DNA from: an uncultured Flavobacteriaceae bacterium
GTDB taxonomy: Bacteria > Bacteroidota > Bacteroidia > Flavobacteriales > Flavobacteriaceae
Direction of reading: 5' to 3'
DNA length: 64,000 bases
Assembly: GCA_938029725.1 (NCBI GenBank)
Contig: CALHGE010000016.1
Location: 20,522 to 84,521 of the forward strand
The number at the start of each line of letters is the position of its first letter. The stretch's first letter is position 1. The notes under the pieces are model-generated. The model had not been told where the DNA came from. It saw nothing but the letters and a program-made list of their open reading frames with translations, and made no database searches. The position numbers and the translations under genes were made by a program. This document shows positions 22,490-32,289 of the stretch, in pieces.

Positions 22490-23779
22490 TTAGTGATTTA
22501 AAGTAACCAAATCTTCCGCTTCCTCCTCCAGAAGTTTTTCAGGGTAGCGCATACAGTCAAGCTGATCTTTAATCGGGTCAATAAAGGTAAAATATTCCGG
22601 TTGTAAGGCTTCCGCCAAAGGCTCAGCTTTCGGAAGTTCTTCTCTTAATGGATCAACCTGTCTGCCATTTCTCCAAAACCGATAACAAACATGCGGCCCA
22701 CTAGTGTTTCCTGTCATCCCAATCCACCCAATAACATCACCTTGACGCACAAACTCACCTTTTTTCACCTTTTGCTTACTCATATGCAGATACTGAGTGC
22801 TATAGGTGCCATTATGACGAATTTTTACATACTTACCATTTCCTCCTCTTCTAGTAGATTCAGTAACAGTACCGTCTGCGGTTGCCATGATCGGGGTTCC
22901 TCTTGGGGCGGCATAATCCGTACCCTTGTGAGGACGAATTCGATTGCCATAAAAACGAATTTTACGTTTTAAATTATAGCGTGACGAAATACGACTGAAT
23001 TGAACAGGCGCTCGTAAAAATGTTCTTCTTAAATTGTTTGCTTCCTCGTCATAATAATCTACTATACTTTTTAACGAATCATTTTCGTAGGCAAACGCAT
23101 AGATCGGCCTTCCATTGTGCTCAAAATAGGCTGCTTCAATAGGCTCTGCTCCTGCATAAACAGAGTCGTTGATATACTTTTCTTTATAAACAACCTTGAA
23201 TTTGTCTCCTTTTTGAAGTCTAAAGAAGTCAATCGTCCACGCATATATTTCTGAAAGGTTATTGGTCACATTGTAATCAATACCTTGTGCTAAAATCGCT
23301 TCAGATAAAGAAGTTTCGATGACACCTGAGGCTTCTCTTTCAACATACTTTACTTCTTTCCTGTCAGTATAGGCAGAAACACTATCTCTAAAATCAACAA
23401 CCGTATAATTAATTCTATCATTTTCATAAATGAATATCTGAGCAGCTTCTGTGGTGTCCTTAGATGTCAAAATAGTGTAAGGTTTGCCCACGCGAATTCT
23501 GCGCACATCAAAGGTATCTTTAAATTCTAGCGATAGTCTAGCAATCTTAGGATAGTCTACCTTGTGCGCTGTCATTAATTGCCCAAAACTATCTCCCCTT
23601 CTTATCGTATCATACTTTACAGTAAAATCGTTCAGGTTAAATCCGAATTTTGTAATTGGCGCGGTAATTTCGGGTACAACAGCAATTTGTTTTTTGGCTT
23701 CTTCATTTGTAACCCCATTTTCTTCTTTACAAGAAAGCAGTAGGATTGAGATTAAAACAATGCCCCAGAATTTTTTCAT
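22490..23779 (-). CDS. M23 family peptidoglycan DD-metallopeptidase lipoprotein
   Basis: Lipobox (ILLLSCKEE); RPHKGTDYAAPRGTPIMATADG and QYLHMS...GQ..GWIGMTGNTSGPHVCYRFW. Confidence 0.95.
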   Translation of the reverse strand: MKKFWGIVLISILLLSCKEENGVTNEEAKKQIAVVPEITAPITKFGFNLNDFTVKYDTIRRGDSFGQLMTAHKVDYPKIARLSLEFKDTFDVRRIRVGKPYTILTSKDTTEAAQIFIYENDRINYTVVDFRDSVSAYTDRKEVKYVEREASGVIETSLSEAILAQGIDYNVTNNLSEIYAWTIDFFRLQKGDKFKVVYKEKYINDSVYAGAEPIEAAYFEHNGRPIYAFAYENDSLKSIVDYYDEEANNLRRTFLRAPVQFSRISSRYNLKRKIRFYGNRIRPHKGTDYAAPRGTPIMATADGTVTESTRRGGNGKYVKIRHNGTYSTQYLHMSKQKVKKGEFVRQGDVIGWIGMTGNTSGPHVCYRFWRNGRQVDPLREELPKAEPLAEALQPEYFTFIDPIKDQLDCMRYPEKLLEEEAEDLVTLNH

Positions 23780-24756
23780 TTTATATTTGATCCTTTATCA
23801 GGATTAAAGATGTGGTCCACCCACTCTTTACCCCAATTGTTCAACTCTTCTTCACTATATATACTTGGAAAAAATACAACTTTTTGAAAACTTGGCGGCA
23901 AATATTCTTTCCAATTTGTACCCCCAGTAGCCCCAATGGCTTTCTTGTCTTTAGTAAGATAACGATGGGCTGAGCCAAAATGCATCAACGGCCAGTTTAC
24001 ATTCGCATTCAAATCTAATGTCTTTAACGCTTTAACAAGCTCTTTATTATCTTGTTTTTCTTTGGGCAATTGCAAGTATTTATCCCATATCGTACTGTTT
24101 TTTAACTGCTTAGCAATTCGAATAAAGCGTGGCGTGTAGCGGTATTCAAATTGCTTTAGCGTGAGTGTTTTTTCTCCTGTAGCAGCATCTGTTGCGCCCT
24201 TTTTCCAATAAATATGCTCATAGAGTTCTTCCAAACTATCTTCAGAAGAAAATTGGTCACGCTCGGTATGGTGCACTAAATTTTCCATTGCCGTAGCATA
24301 TATTTCAATCATTCGATACTGCGCTGATTGAAAACCACTAGCCGGCAGCAAAGCCATTCTGTATTTTAGAAACTGTTCGCGTTCCATACCTTTAATCATT
24401 ATACTAAAGGAAGAAATTAACACTTGATAGTAACTATTTATACGTCGCGCCTTTTCAATAAAAAAGGCTACTTTTTGAGATTTATCGTCAACAAGTTGTT
24501 TTTGCTCGTGCAAAATCAATTTAAAATAAAGCTCAGTAATTTGGTGATACATGATGAATATCTCTTCATCAGGAAAGTAGGTTCTAGGAACCTGAAGACT
24601 CAAAAGTGTATCCAAATGAATATAGTCCCAATAGGTAAGGTAACGCTGATAAAGTAATCCGTCTAAGTAAGCGCTTAAGTCTTGACCTGAATCTTTATAT
24701 TTCTCTTGAAGCTTAGAAATTTGTGAGTCAATCTGCTCCTTATTCTTCATTTTCAT
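23776..24756 (-). CDS. kynA: Tryptophan 2,3-dioxygenase
   Basis: LDTLLSLQVPRTYFPDEEIFIMYHQITELYFKLILHE and SGFQSAQYRMIE; 4 bp overlap with the M23 gene. Confidence 0.95.
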   Translation of the reverse strand: MKMKNKEQIDSQISKLQEKYKDSGQDLSAYLDGLLYQRYLTYWDYIHLDTLLSLQVPRTYFPDEEIFIMYHQITELYFKLILHEQKQLVDDKSQKVAFFIEKARRINSYYQVLISSFSIMIKGMEREQFLKYRMALLPASGFQSAQYRMIEIYATAMENLVHHTERDQFSSEDSLEELYEHIYWKKGATDAATGEKTLTLKQFEYRYTPRFIRIAKQLKNSTIWDKYLQLPKEKQDNKELVKALKTLDLNANVNWPLMHFGSAHRYLTKDKKAIGATGGTNWKEYLPPSFQKVVFFPSIYSEEELNNWGKEWVDHIFNPDKGSNIK

Positions 24757-24874
24757 GGAATTTCAATTACAGCCCTTGATTCTTACAAAGCACTACAATT
24801 TCTTTAAGACGTCAAAGCTACATAAAGATTTTTTAAAGTTTCAGTGAAAAATAGTTCAACGAATGCTATTGACC

Positions 24875-25714
24875 TTAGTCCATAATGATCTTGAACTGAT
24901 GCTTCAAACCATTGTACCCATCTATATCAGCTTTAATAGCGCCAACAGCTAAATCAGCACTAATACGAATAGGAATTCTATTTTCATCAGTACTCACCCA
25001 TAGCGAAAGGCTTTCTTGTTCTTTAAATACTCGCCCAGATTGAACTAGAGGCCTGAACTTATGACACTCGACTTTACCATATTTAGTTTTAAGAACTTCT
25101 TTGCCCATATACTTCAGTTTGAAGTTGAAAATTCCATCATCGTCATAAAGCATTTTCATATTTATAGACTTCCCTACTTCTAGGCTATCCGCATCATAAT
25201 TGTTTCTCAAATAATAAAAAGCAGAAATTAGATCTTGAATACTGTCTTGTAAGTCAAAATTGGTTTTCTTTTTATTCTTTTTATCGTTTAGAACAGCCTT
25301 TTTCTCTTTATGATTAAAATTAATTTCTAAATCTTTCTTGTAACCACCTTCATTAATTTTACGAATAAACCGGTAAGGCTTACCATCTTGTTTGCCAAAA
25401 TAGCTTTCGTAAGTATCATCTACTTTAAAGAAAATACTAGCCCAGCCAGTTGTCTTTCCTTTGCCAACCACATGATACACCGGAACACCATCTATATTAT
25501 CAGATTTCACATGTAAAGTAGCATAGCTCGCATTTAAAGCTCCGTAATGCATTCTAAACTTCAACCACTCACCAACATTAAACGTGGATTCTTTTTTAGC
25601 GCTGCGTTTGTGCGTAGATTTTTTAACCCTAGTATTTACCGCCAAATCAGAAGATTCTTGGGCACTAATACAAAGACTGAATGACAAAAAGAATAATAGT
25701 ATAAATTTCTTCAT
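24875..25714 (-). CDS. DUF3108 domain-containing protein
   Basis: FNVGEWLKFRMHYGALNASYATLHV and KVECHKFRPLVQSGRVFKEQESLSLWVSTDENRIPIRI. Confidence 0.85.
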   Translation of the reverse strand: MKKFILLFFLSFSLCISAQESSDLAVNTRVKKSTHKRSAKKESTFNVGEWLKFRMHYGALNASYATLHVKSDNIDGVPVYHVVGKGKTTGWASIFFKVDDTYESYFGKQDGKPYRFIRKINEGGYKKDLEINFNHKEKKAVLNDKKNKKKTNFDLQDSIQDLISAFYYLRNNYDADSLEVGKSINMKMLYDDDGIFNFKLKYMGKEVLKTKYGKVECHKFRPLVQSGRVFKEQESLSLWVSTDENRIPIRISADLAVGAIKADIDGYNGLKHQFKIIMD

Positions 25715-25970
25715 AGCTTGAAGGGTTATTGCAAAAATAATGAATGTCTAGTAAATCATATAATTGTTCACTAGTACCTAAACAAAATTTATTCCAAAGT
25801 ATTGTTTGAACTGAATTTTTAGTTCCTTACAAGCACAGAAAACATGTTTTAATAAGAGTTACTCCCCTATTCATGAGCTTATTTCACCCCTATTTATGGA
25901 ATAGATTCTAGGCAAAATATTTTGTGTGTTCAGACGAAGGGCTAGAGTAAAAATAAAATTACTAATCACA

Positions 25971-26070
25971 AAAAAAGCCCAGTTTAAAAACTGGGCTTTT
26001 CCTAAATAACCAACCAAACTTTAAATTATGAAAAACCAATACTTAAAGTTGTAAGGGAACCACCCCTTAC
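25971..26070 (-). ncRNA. Candidate structured small RNA or structured 3'UTR with intrinsic terminator
   Basis: Three consecutive perfect stems on the minus strand: GTAAGGG/CCCTTAC, AACTTTAA/TTAAAGTT and AAAAGCCCAGTTT/AAACTGGGCTTTT followed by a T run. Confidence 0.5.
25973..26000 (-). terminator. Strong intrinsic terminator
   Basis: 13 bp perfect stem AAAAGCCCAGTTT-AA-AAACTGGGCTTTT; longer T tract when read on minus strand. Confidence 0.85.
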
Positions 26071-26191
26071 TGCTGTAAATTTAACACATAACTCTCAGCT
26101 TCGAATTGGTTTTAACTTACTTTAACTTATCTCTTAACACTAATTTATATTTCCTATTAGAAAATTAGGAAATTTTTAAGAAAACCTTTGT

Positions 26192-27355
26192 TTAAAGGGT
26201 TCCTCGTGCCTCTTGCTCTCTTTCAATTGCTTCGAAAAGTGCTTTGAAATTTCCAACTCCGAAAGACTGTGCGCCCTTGCGCTGAATAATCTCTATGAAG
26301 AGTGTTGGGCGATCAACAATTGTTTTTGTAAATATCTGTAATAGATAGCCTTCTTCATCTCTATCGATAAGAATTCCGTGCTTTTTAAGCACCTCTATAT
26401 CTTCATCAATTTCACCAACGCGCTCCAATAAGTCGTCATAGTATTCTTCAGGAACATATAAAAACTCTACCCCCCTATCTCGCATCGCAGAAACTGTAGC
26501 TGCAATATCGTCAGTTGCTAATGCCATATGCTGAACTCCTGCACCATTATAAAAATCAAGATACTCTTCAATTTGAGATTTCTTTTGCCCTTTAGCGGGT
26601 TCATTAATAGGAAATTTCACCCGACCGTTACCATTACTCATCACCTTACTCATAAGAGCTGTGTATTCGGTAGCAATATCATCATCTACAAAAGAAACAA
26701 TTTGCGCAAAGCCCATAACCTCACCATAGAACTTACACCATTTGTTCATTTCTCCCCAACCTACATTTCCGACCATATGGTCAATAAACTTAAGGCCGAG
26801 CGGCTCAGGGTTATAGTGCGATTCCCATTTTCTATACCCGGGTAAGAAAATACCATTATAGTTTTTACGTTCTACAAACATATGAACCGTTTCACCGTAG
26901 GTGTAAATTCCTGAGCGCACCACGTGACCGTTTCCATCTTCCTCCTTAGTAGGTTCTAAATAAGGTTTCGCCCCTCGTTTTGTAGTTTCCTCAAAAGCTT
27001 TGGTTGCGTCCTCAACCCAAAGCGCCACCACTTTTACTCCATCGCCATGTTCATTAATATGCTGGTTGATTTCACCCCCTTTTTGCAAAGGGGTAGTCAG
27101 TACTAGTCTTATTTTACCTTGTTTTAAAACGTAAGAGACCCGGTCTTTAACCCCCGTTTCTAGTCCGGCATAAGCTTCCGACTGAAAGCCAAAGGCTGTT
27201 TTATAAAAATGAGCTGATTGCTTCGCGTTACCAACATAAAGTTCCACATAATCAGTACCTAATAGCGGAAGAAAATCTTCGGCTTCCTTAAATAATTTTT
27301 TTAGGGAATACTCTGTGTTTTTTAAATCTTTAAGATTCTTAATTTCTGCTGCCAT
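26192..27355 (-). CDS. hppD: 4-hydroxyphenylpyruvate dioxygenase
   Basis: DYVELYVGNAKQSAHFYKTAFGFQ, FIDHMVGNV, GVQHMALATDDI and LQIFTKTIVDRPTLFIEIIQRKGAQSFGVGNFKALFEAIE; start MAAEIKNLKD preferred. Confidence 0.96.
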   Translation of the reverse strand: MAAEIKNLKDLKNTEYSLKKLFKEAEDFLPLLGTDYVELYVGNAKQSAHFYKTAFGFQSEAYAGLETGVKDRVSYVLKQGKIRLVLTTPLQKGGEINQHINEHGDGVKVVALWVEDATKAFEETTKRGAKPYLEPTKEEDGNGHVVRSGIYTYGETVHMFVERKNYNGIFLPGYRKWESHYNPEPLGLKFIDHMVGNVGWGEMNKWCKFYGEVMGFAQIVSFVDDDIATEYTALMSKVMSNGNGRVKFPINEPAKGQKKSQIEEYLDFYNGAGVQHMALATDDIAATVSAMRDRGVEFLYVPEEYYDDLLERVGEIDEDIEVLKKHGILIDRDEEGYLLQIFTKTIVDRPTLFIEIIQRKGAQSFGVGNFKALFEAIEREQEARGTL

Positions 27356-27690
27356 GAAAATTAATTTTAGTGAATTGCTACCTGTGCTTTGGGAATAAAA
27401 CCCAGTAAAAATATTTTTGAATAGTTGAAAGCCCCTTGCTAATCTGTCTTTTAAGTTCACTACTGGAAGTTAAGAGACCTAGCGAAGTTTTGCCTAAGTC
27501 CAGCCCAAAGGTCAGACGAGGGTTAAAATGAAACTGAATTGTCTCGTTACCACATTGCCCTAAGATGGGCTGTTATATCAACTCTATATTGCATCATATG
27601 TATTCTGCCTATAAACTCTTACAAATATCGTAAAAAAGAAATCAACCCCTTGTTAATACTCAAATAAGGTGCAGCGAGAAAATCTATACC

Positions 27691-29967
27691 TTAAAACCAA
27701 TAGCCAATACTAAAGAGGAAGCTTCCTTTATCAACATCAGGCGACCAGTTATACAGTACTTGAACAGGTCCTAGAAAAGATTCTAGACCATAACCTAAAG
27801 CATAGCCCGAGTATGTTGGTTCAGTAAACCATTCACCTGTTCGAAAAAGGTCGTCTTCAACATTGGCAAAGTTGGCTGCGAAAAGAATATGATTTTTAGG
27901 AGCTACTTCTAAATCTAACCTTCCGTATGCCTTTACATAGCTATTTCCAGGTAAGGACAGAAAATCATATCCAAAAAACGGTACAAAATTATTAATCAAA
28001 TTCGTACCATAGCCCCCTAGAATAAAATCGAATGAGGTAACATTAGAGGTGCCCAATTTAAATCCACCTTCAGTCTCTAAGTTTATAGCGAGGTTCTCAA
28101 AGATTGAAAACGCACCTCCTAGTTTTGCCCTACTAACTGAAAATTCTTTAAAATTTTCGTTAAAATCTGAAGAAAAAACATAAAAATGGAAATCTCCATT
28201 AAAATATAGGCCTTTTTTAGGAAAGTATTTATCATCATAAGTGTCAAAAGTGAGTTGCCCAAAAGCACTATAAAAATTACTTTTTTCAAATAAAGTTCTC
28301 CCATTTCGGTCTACTCTCGATTCCTTTAATGCATTATCATCTAGATTATCTAACTCCGCTAAAGTTCTGGTACTATATTTTAGTAATTTATGTTCAATAC
28401 CCGTTGTAAAAGCGAATTCCTCTTGCCAAACGGTTTGAACATAGGCTTGATTGGTAAAATCTTGAACCCCTAAATTAATAGTGTTTACGTTGCCGACATT
28501 GGGCACCTCATAATTGCTTCGAATAATATCGAAATCGATTTCCTTTTCAAAATCATTAAAACGAGAATTTAATCCGAAACTCCAGTACGAGCCTTTATCT
28601 ATATAATATTGAAGATTATATCGCACATTATCTCCGAGAATTAAATCAAAAGAAGCAACATCATCTTTGGCCAAAAAGTTCTTTCGCGTAAGGTTTAGTA
28701 TTGCAGCGCTCTTATAAAGATTATCGTAATGCGCTCCTAAACGCAAGAAGCTCTTGCCTGATTTTTCGTCTAACCTGAGCACTAAATCTTCACCGACACC
28801 ATTTGAGATAAGCTGATATCGAATCGCTTGAAAATTTCCGGTAGCTGAAAGGTTGCTAATACCTTGCTGCAGTTTCTCAAAAGTTAATTTCTTTCCCAAT
28901 TGAAACCGAAGCTTTCCCTTTACATAACCTCTGGTATAATTGGTGTTTTTCCCAGATAACACCAACCGATTTATACGTAAAGAATCATTCGCGGAAATTC
29001 TTTTCATAAAGCTACTTTCCTCATTTTGAGTTATGGAAAGCTCTTTTAAGGCTGTATACTCTTTACGTGCTGCTGCTTCACCCAAGCTAATAATGGCATT
29101 TCCATGATTAAAATCCAATACGGAATACCCTTCCATATTAGGTTTTATATAAATAGTAGTCTGCTTCGACTTTTCTTGCATATCGGCTGCAGATTGAAAA
29201 TTATTTATTTGAAGAAGGATTTCCGTAGCTGATAAAAGATCTTCTCGACCTGAAAGTCCATTTTGAACATCTATACCAATAATTACATCGGCTCCAAGCT
29301 CTTTAACCTTATGTATGGGGTAGTTATTTACAACACCGCCATCTATTAGCACTTTACCATCAACTATAGCGGGCTCAAAAAGAGAAGGAAGCGTTCCGCT
29401 CGCCATTATTGCCTCTGGCAGATACCCCTTATTAAGTATAACCTCTTCTCCGGTTTCCACGTTGGTCGCTAGGCAAACGAATGGAATAGGTAATTGATTA
29501 AAATCTTTTACATCTTTTACATGATATAAAAGGCGCACCAGTACATGATAAATATTCTGTCCTCCTGAATATGCCGGTGGAACCGATATCTTGAATTTAT
29601 CGAAAGGAAGGCTGACCGCATATCTTTCAGAATTCTCTTTTTCATAAAATGTTTTTGCGCTTCTAGGAAGATTATCTTGAATAAGAAGGCTGAAATTTGT
29701 TTTTCTAAAAATAGAATCTAATTCATCAGCGGAATATCCTGAGGCATATAGTGCCCCAATAATTGCGCCCATACTTGTACCTCCGATGTAGTCTATTTTC
29801 ACGCCGGCTTCTTCAATCACCTTTAATGCGCCAATATGAGCTAAACCCTTAGCGCCACCGCCACTTAAAACAAGGCCTACTTTAATATCTTTCCTATTAT
29901 TAGCCTCTTGCGCAAAAAGACCTAATGAAAGAAAAATAGAAAGAATTAAAAGAAGTGTTTTTCGCAT
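27691..29967 (-). CDS. Patatin-like phospholipase fused to BamA-like beta-barrel (PlpD/type Vd-like)
   Basis: Signal peptide; LVLSGGGAKGLAHIGALKVIEEAGVKIDYIGGTSMGAI with catalytic DGGVVNNYP; C-terminal outer-membrane barrel. Confidence 0.93.
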   Translation of the reverse strand: MRKTLLLILSIFLSLGLFAQEANNRKDIKVGLVLSGGGAKGLAHIGALKVIEEAGVKIDYIGGTSMGAIIGALYASGYSADELDSIFRKTNFSLLIQDNLPRSAKTFYEKENSERYAVSLPFDKFKISVPPAYSGGQNIYHVLVRLLYHVKDVKDFNQLPIPFVCLATNVETGEEVILNKGYLPEAIMASGTLPSLFEPAIVDGKVLIDGGVVNNYPIHKVKELGADVIIGIDVQNGLSGREDLLSATEILLQINNFQSAADMQEKSKQTTIYIKPNMEGYSVLDFNHGNAIISLGEAAARKEYTALKELSITQNEESSFMKRISANDSLRINRLVLSGKNTNYTRGYVKGKLRFQLGKKLTFEKLQQGISNLSATGNFQAIRYQLISNGVGEDLVLRLDEKSGKSFLRLGAHYDNLYKSAAILNLTRKNFLAKDDVASFDLILGDNVRYNLQYYIDKGSYWSFGLNSRFNDFEKEIDFDIIRSNYEVPNVGNVNTINLGVQDFTNQAYVQTVWQEEFAFTTGIEHKLLKYSTRTLAELDNLDDNALKESRVDRNGRTLFEKSNFYSAFGQLTFDTYDDKYFPKKGLYFNGDFHFYVFSSDFNENFKEFSVSRAKLGGAFSIFENLAINLETEGGFKLGTSNVTSFDFILGGYGTNLINNFVPFFGYDFLSLPGNSYVKAYGRLDLEVAPKNHILFAANFANVEDDLFRTGEWFTEPTYSGYALGYGLESFLGPVQVLYNWSPDVDKGSFLFSIGYWF

Positions 29968-29982
29968 GCTGTCGGTTAGACG

Positions 29983-31776
29983 TTATTTTTTGTGAAAAGT
30001 TTCATAAATTTTCTTCGCCTTAGACAAACCAACTGTTTTCGTTAGGTTTTCTATGGATGCTTCTTTGATGCGCTTGACCGATTTAAATGTTTTCAAAAGG
30101 TCTTCTGCCGTTTTCTCACCAACACCATCGATACTTTCCAATTCGGAGTTAATTGCAGCGTTACTTCGTTTATTTCGATGTAACCTAATACCAAAACGGT
30201 GTGCTTCATTTCGAAGTTGCTGAATAATCTTTAAACTTTCCGACTTCTTATCTAAATATAAAGGAATAGGATCTTCAGGGAAGTAAATTTCCTCGAGACG
30301 TTTTGCAATTCCTATAATCGCAATCTTTCCTCGTAGCCCTAGAACATCTAGACTTTTTAATGCAGATGATAACTGACCCTTTCCACCATCGATCACTATT
30401 AATTGAGGTAAAGATTCGTCTTCCGCCAATAACCTTTTATACCTTCTAAAAACCACTTCTTCCATAGAGGCAAAATCATCTGGCCCTTCTACGGTTTTAA
30501 TATTGTAATGGCGATACTCTTTTTTAGACGGCTTGCCGTCTTTAAAGACAACACAAGCAGCCACCGGGTTACTTCCTTGTATATTACTATTATCAAAACA
30601 TTCTATATGACGTGGTTCGATAGAAAGCCGAATGTCTTTTTTCATCTGAGCCATAATTCGATTGGTATGGCGATCTGGGTCAATAATACTTATTTGTTTA
30701 AATCGATCTTGCCTAAAAAATTTAGCGTTACGCTCAGAGAGGTCTAAGATTTTTCGCTTATCACCTAACTGCGGAATCGTTACTTTCAAGTGAGGCTCAA
30801 CGATAACCTTAAATGGCAGATACATTTCTTTAGATTCTGATTTGAATCGGTCACGAATTTCTACAATTGCCAATTGCAGCAAGTCCTCATCCTTTTCCTC
30901 AAGCTTCTTTTTGATTTCCATCGTGTGTGACCGAACAATAGAACCGTGAGAAAGTTGCAGAAAATTCACATACGCAAAGGCTTCATCAGATATTATTGAA
31001 AAGACATCAACGTTATTTATTTTAGGATTAACAATAGTTGTCTTTACCTGATAATTTTCTAAGACATCAATCTTCTCCTTTATAAGTTGGGCTTCTTCGA
31101 ATTTCATTTCAGAAGCAAGGGTATTCATTTGTCCTTTGAAATAATGTAATGAAGATTTGAAATTTCCTTTTACAATGTCACGTATATCTTCAACTTGGCG
31201 ATCGTACTCCTCTAAGCTTTGCAAACCTTCACAAGGGCCGGTACAATTTCCTAAGTGATATTCTAAACACAATTTGTATTTACCTGCATTTATTTTTTCA
31301 TCCGACAAATCATAACTACAGGTTCGCAGTGGGTAAACACTTTTAATAAGATCTAATAAAATCCGCACAGTTTTCATACTCGTATAAGGACCAAAATACT
31401 CTGACCCATCTTTTATCAATTTTCGTGTTGGGAAAATTCTAGGAAAGCGCTCATTTTTGATACATATCCAAGGATACGATTTATCATCCTTTAATAATAC
31501 ATTATACCTAGGCCGGTATTTTTTAATCAAGTTATTCTCAAGCAAAAGCGCATCAGACTCAGTAGGCACCACAATATGATCAATACGAACAATCTTTGTC
31601 ACTAGCACACGCGTCTTGCCATATTCATGCTTCTTATTAAAATAAGAAGACACGCGCTTTTTTAAATTTTTAGCCTTACCAACATATAAGATTTTATCGG
31701 CTGTATCATAAAATTGATACACCCCAGGGTTACTTGGCAAAGTTTTTAGTTGTATTTCTATAGCTACTTGAGGCAT
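29983..31776 (-). CDS. uvrC: Excinuclease ABC subunit C
   Basis: PSNPGVYQFYDTADKILYVGKAKNLKKRVSSYF, CLEYHLGNCTGPCEG, ECFDNSNIQGSNPVAACVVFKDGKPSK and C-terminal HhH. Confidence 0.97.
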   Translation of the reverse strand: MPQVAIEIQLKTLPSNPGVYQFYDTADKILYVGKAKNLKKRVSSYFNKKHEYGKTRVLVTKIVRIDHIVVPTESDALLLENNLIKKYRPRYNVLLKDDKSYPWICIKNERFPRIFPTRKLIKDGSEYFGPYTSMKTVRILLDLIKSVYPLRTCSYDLSDEKINAGKYKLCLEYHLGNCTGPCEGLQSLEEYDRQVEDIRDIVKGNFKSSLHYFKGQMNTLASEMKFEEAQLIKEKIDVLENYQVKTTIVNPKINNVDVFSIISDEAFAYVNFLQLSHGSIVRSHTMEIKKKLEEKDEDLLQLAIVEIRDRFKSESKEMYLPFKVIVEPHLKVTIPQLGDKRKILDLSERNAKFFRQDRFKQISIIDPDRHTNRIMAQMKKDIRLSIEPRHIECFDNSNIQGSNPVAACVVFKDGKPSKKEYRHYNIKTVEGPDDFASMEEVVFRRYKRLLAEDESLPQLIVIDGGKGQLSSALKSLDVLGLRGKIAIIGIAKRLEEIYFPEDPIPLYLDKKSESLKIIQQLRNEAHRFGIRLHRNKRSNAAINSELESIDGVGEKTAEDLLKTFKSVKRIKEASIENLTKTVGLSKAKKIYETFHKK

Positions 31777-32163
31777 GAAAAGGTAATTGGATGAATTCAA
31801 TTAGGAATGCGATGTTAAATTACCATGTTTTTACAAAACTGCATTCGATTTTTAGTTTATTTAACGCGCAAAACGGGTTTGGTTGAAAACCTATAAAGGG
31901 CATCTCGATGTAATAATGATATTTTGGTAATTATAAATTAGCTTCAAAAGAAAAATCTAACAAAAACTCTTTAGAACGCAACACACTCTAATTTCTTTTC
32001 TGATTACCTGATTTTCAAATACTTGTGCTATTTTTATTAGATATTTTAGGAGTAATTGCTTTAAGCAAATGTTAAATTTTAACAAAAAACGTGTAGTTCA
32101 TCGATTAAAAAGCACACTTAATAGGTTTTTTTTGTATATATTTAACCATCAAAATCAACCAAC

Positions 32164-32250
32164 ATGGACAAATACATCATAACTATAGGCACATATTTAA
32201 TACTAATGCTTTTCTTCAAAGTGTATTATGCTGTTGCAATTAAAGATTAG
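32164..32250 (+). CDS. Putative 28-aa single-TM small protein
   Basis: ATG ORF MDKYIITIGTYLILMLFFKVYYAVAIKD in an otherwise empty intergenic region; preceded by AT-rich leader. Confidence 0.35.
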   Translation: MDKYIITIGTYLILMLFFKVYYAVAIKD

Positions 32251-32289
32251 TATTAAATACATTTTTACTTCGTAAAACTTTAACTTTTC

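Noticed and set aside
22691-22972. Plus ORF antisense to the M23 peptidase gene
   Set aside because: Shadow ORF over a conserved catalytic domain
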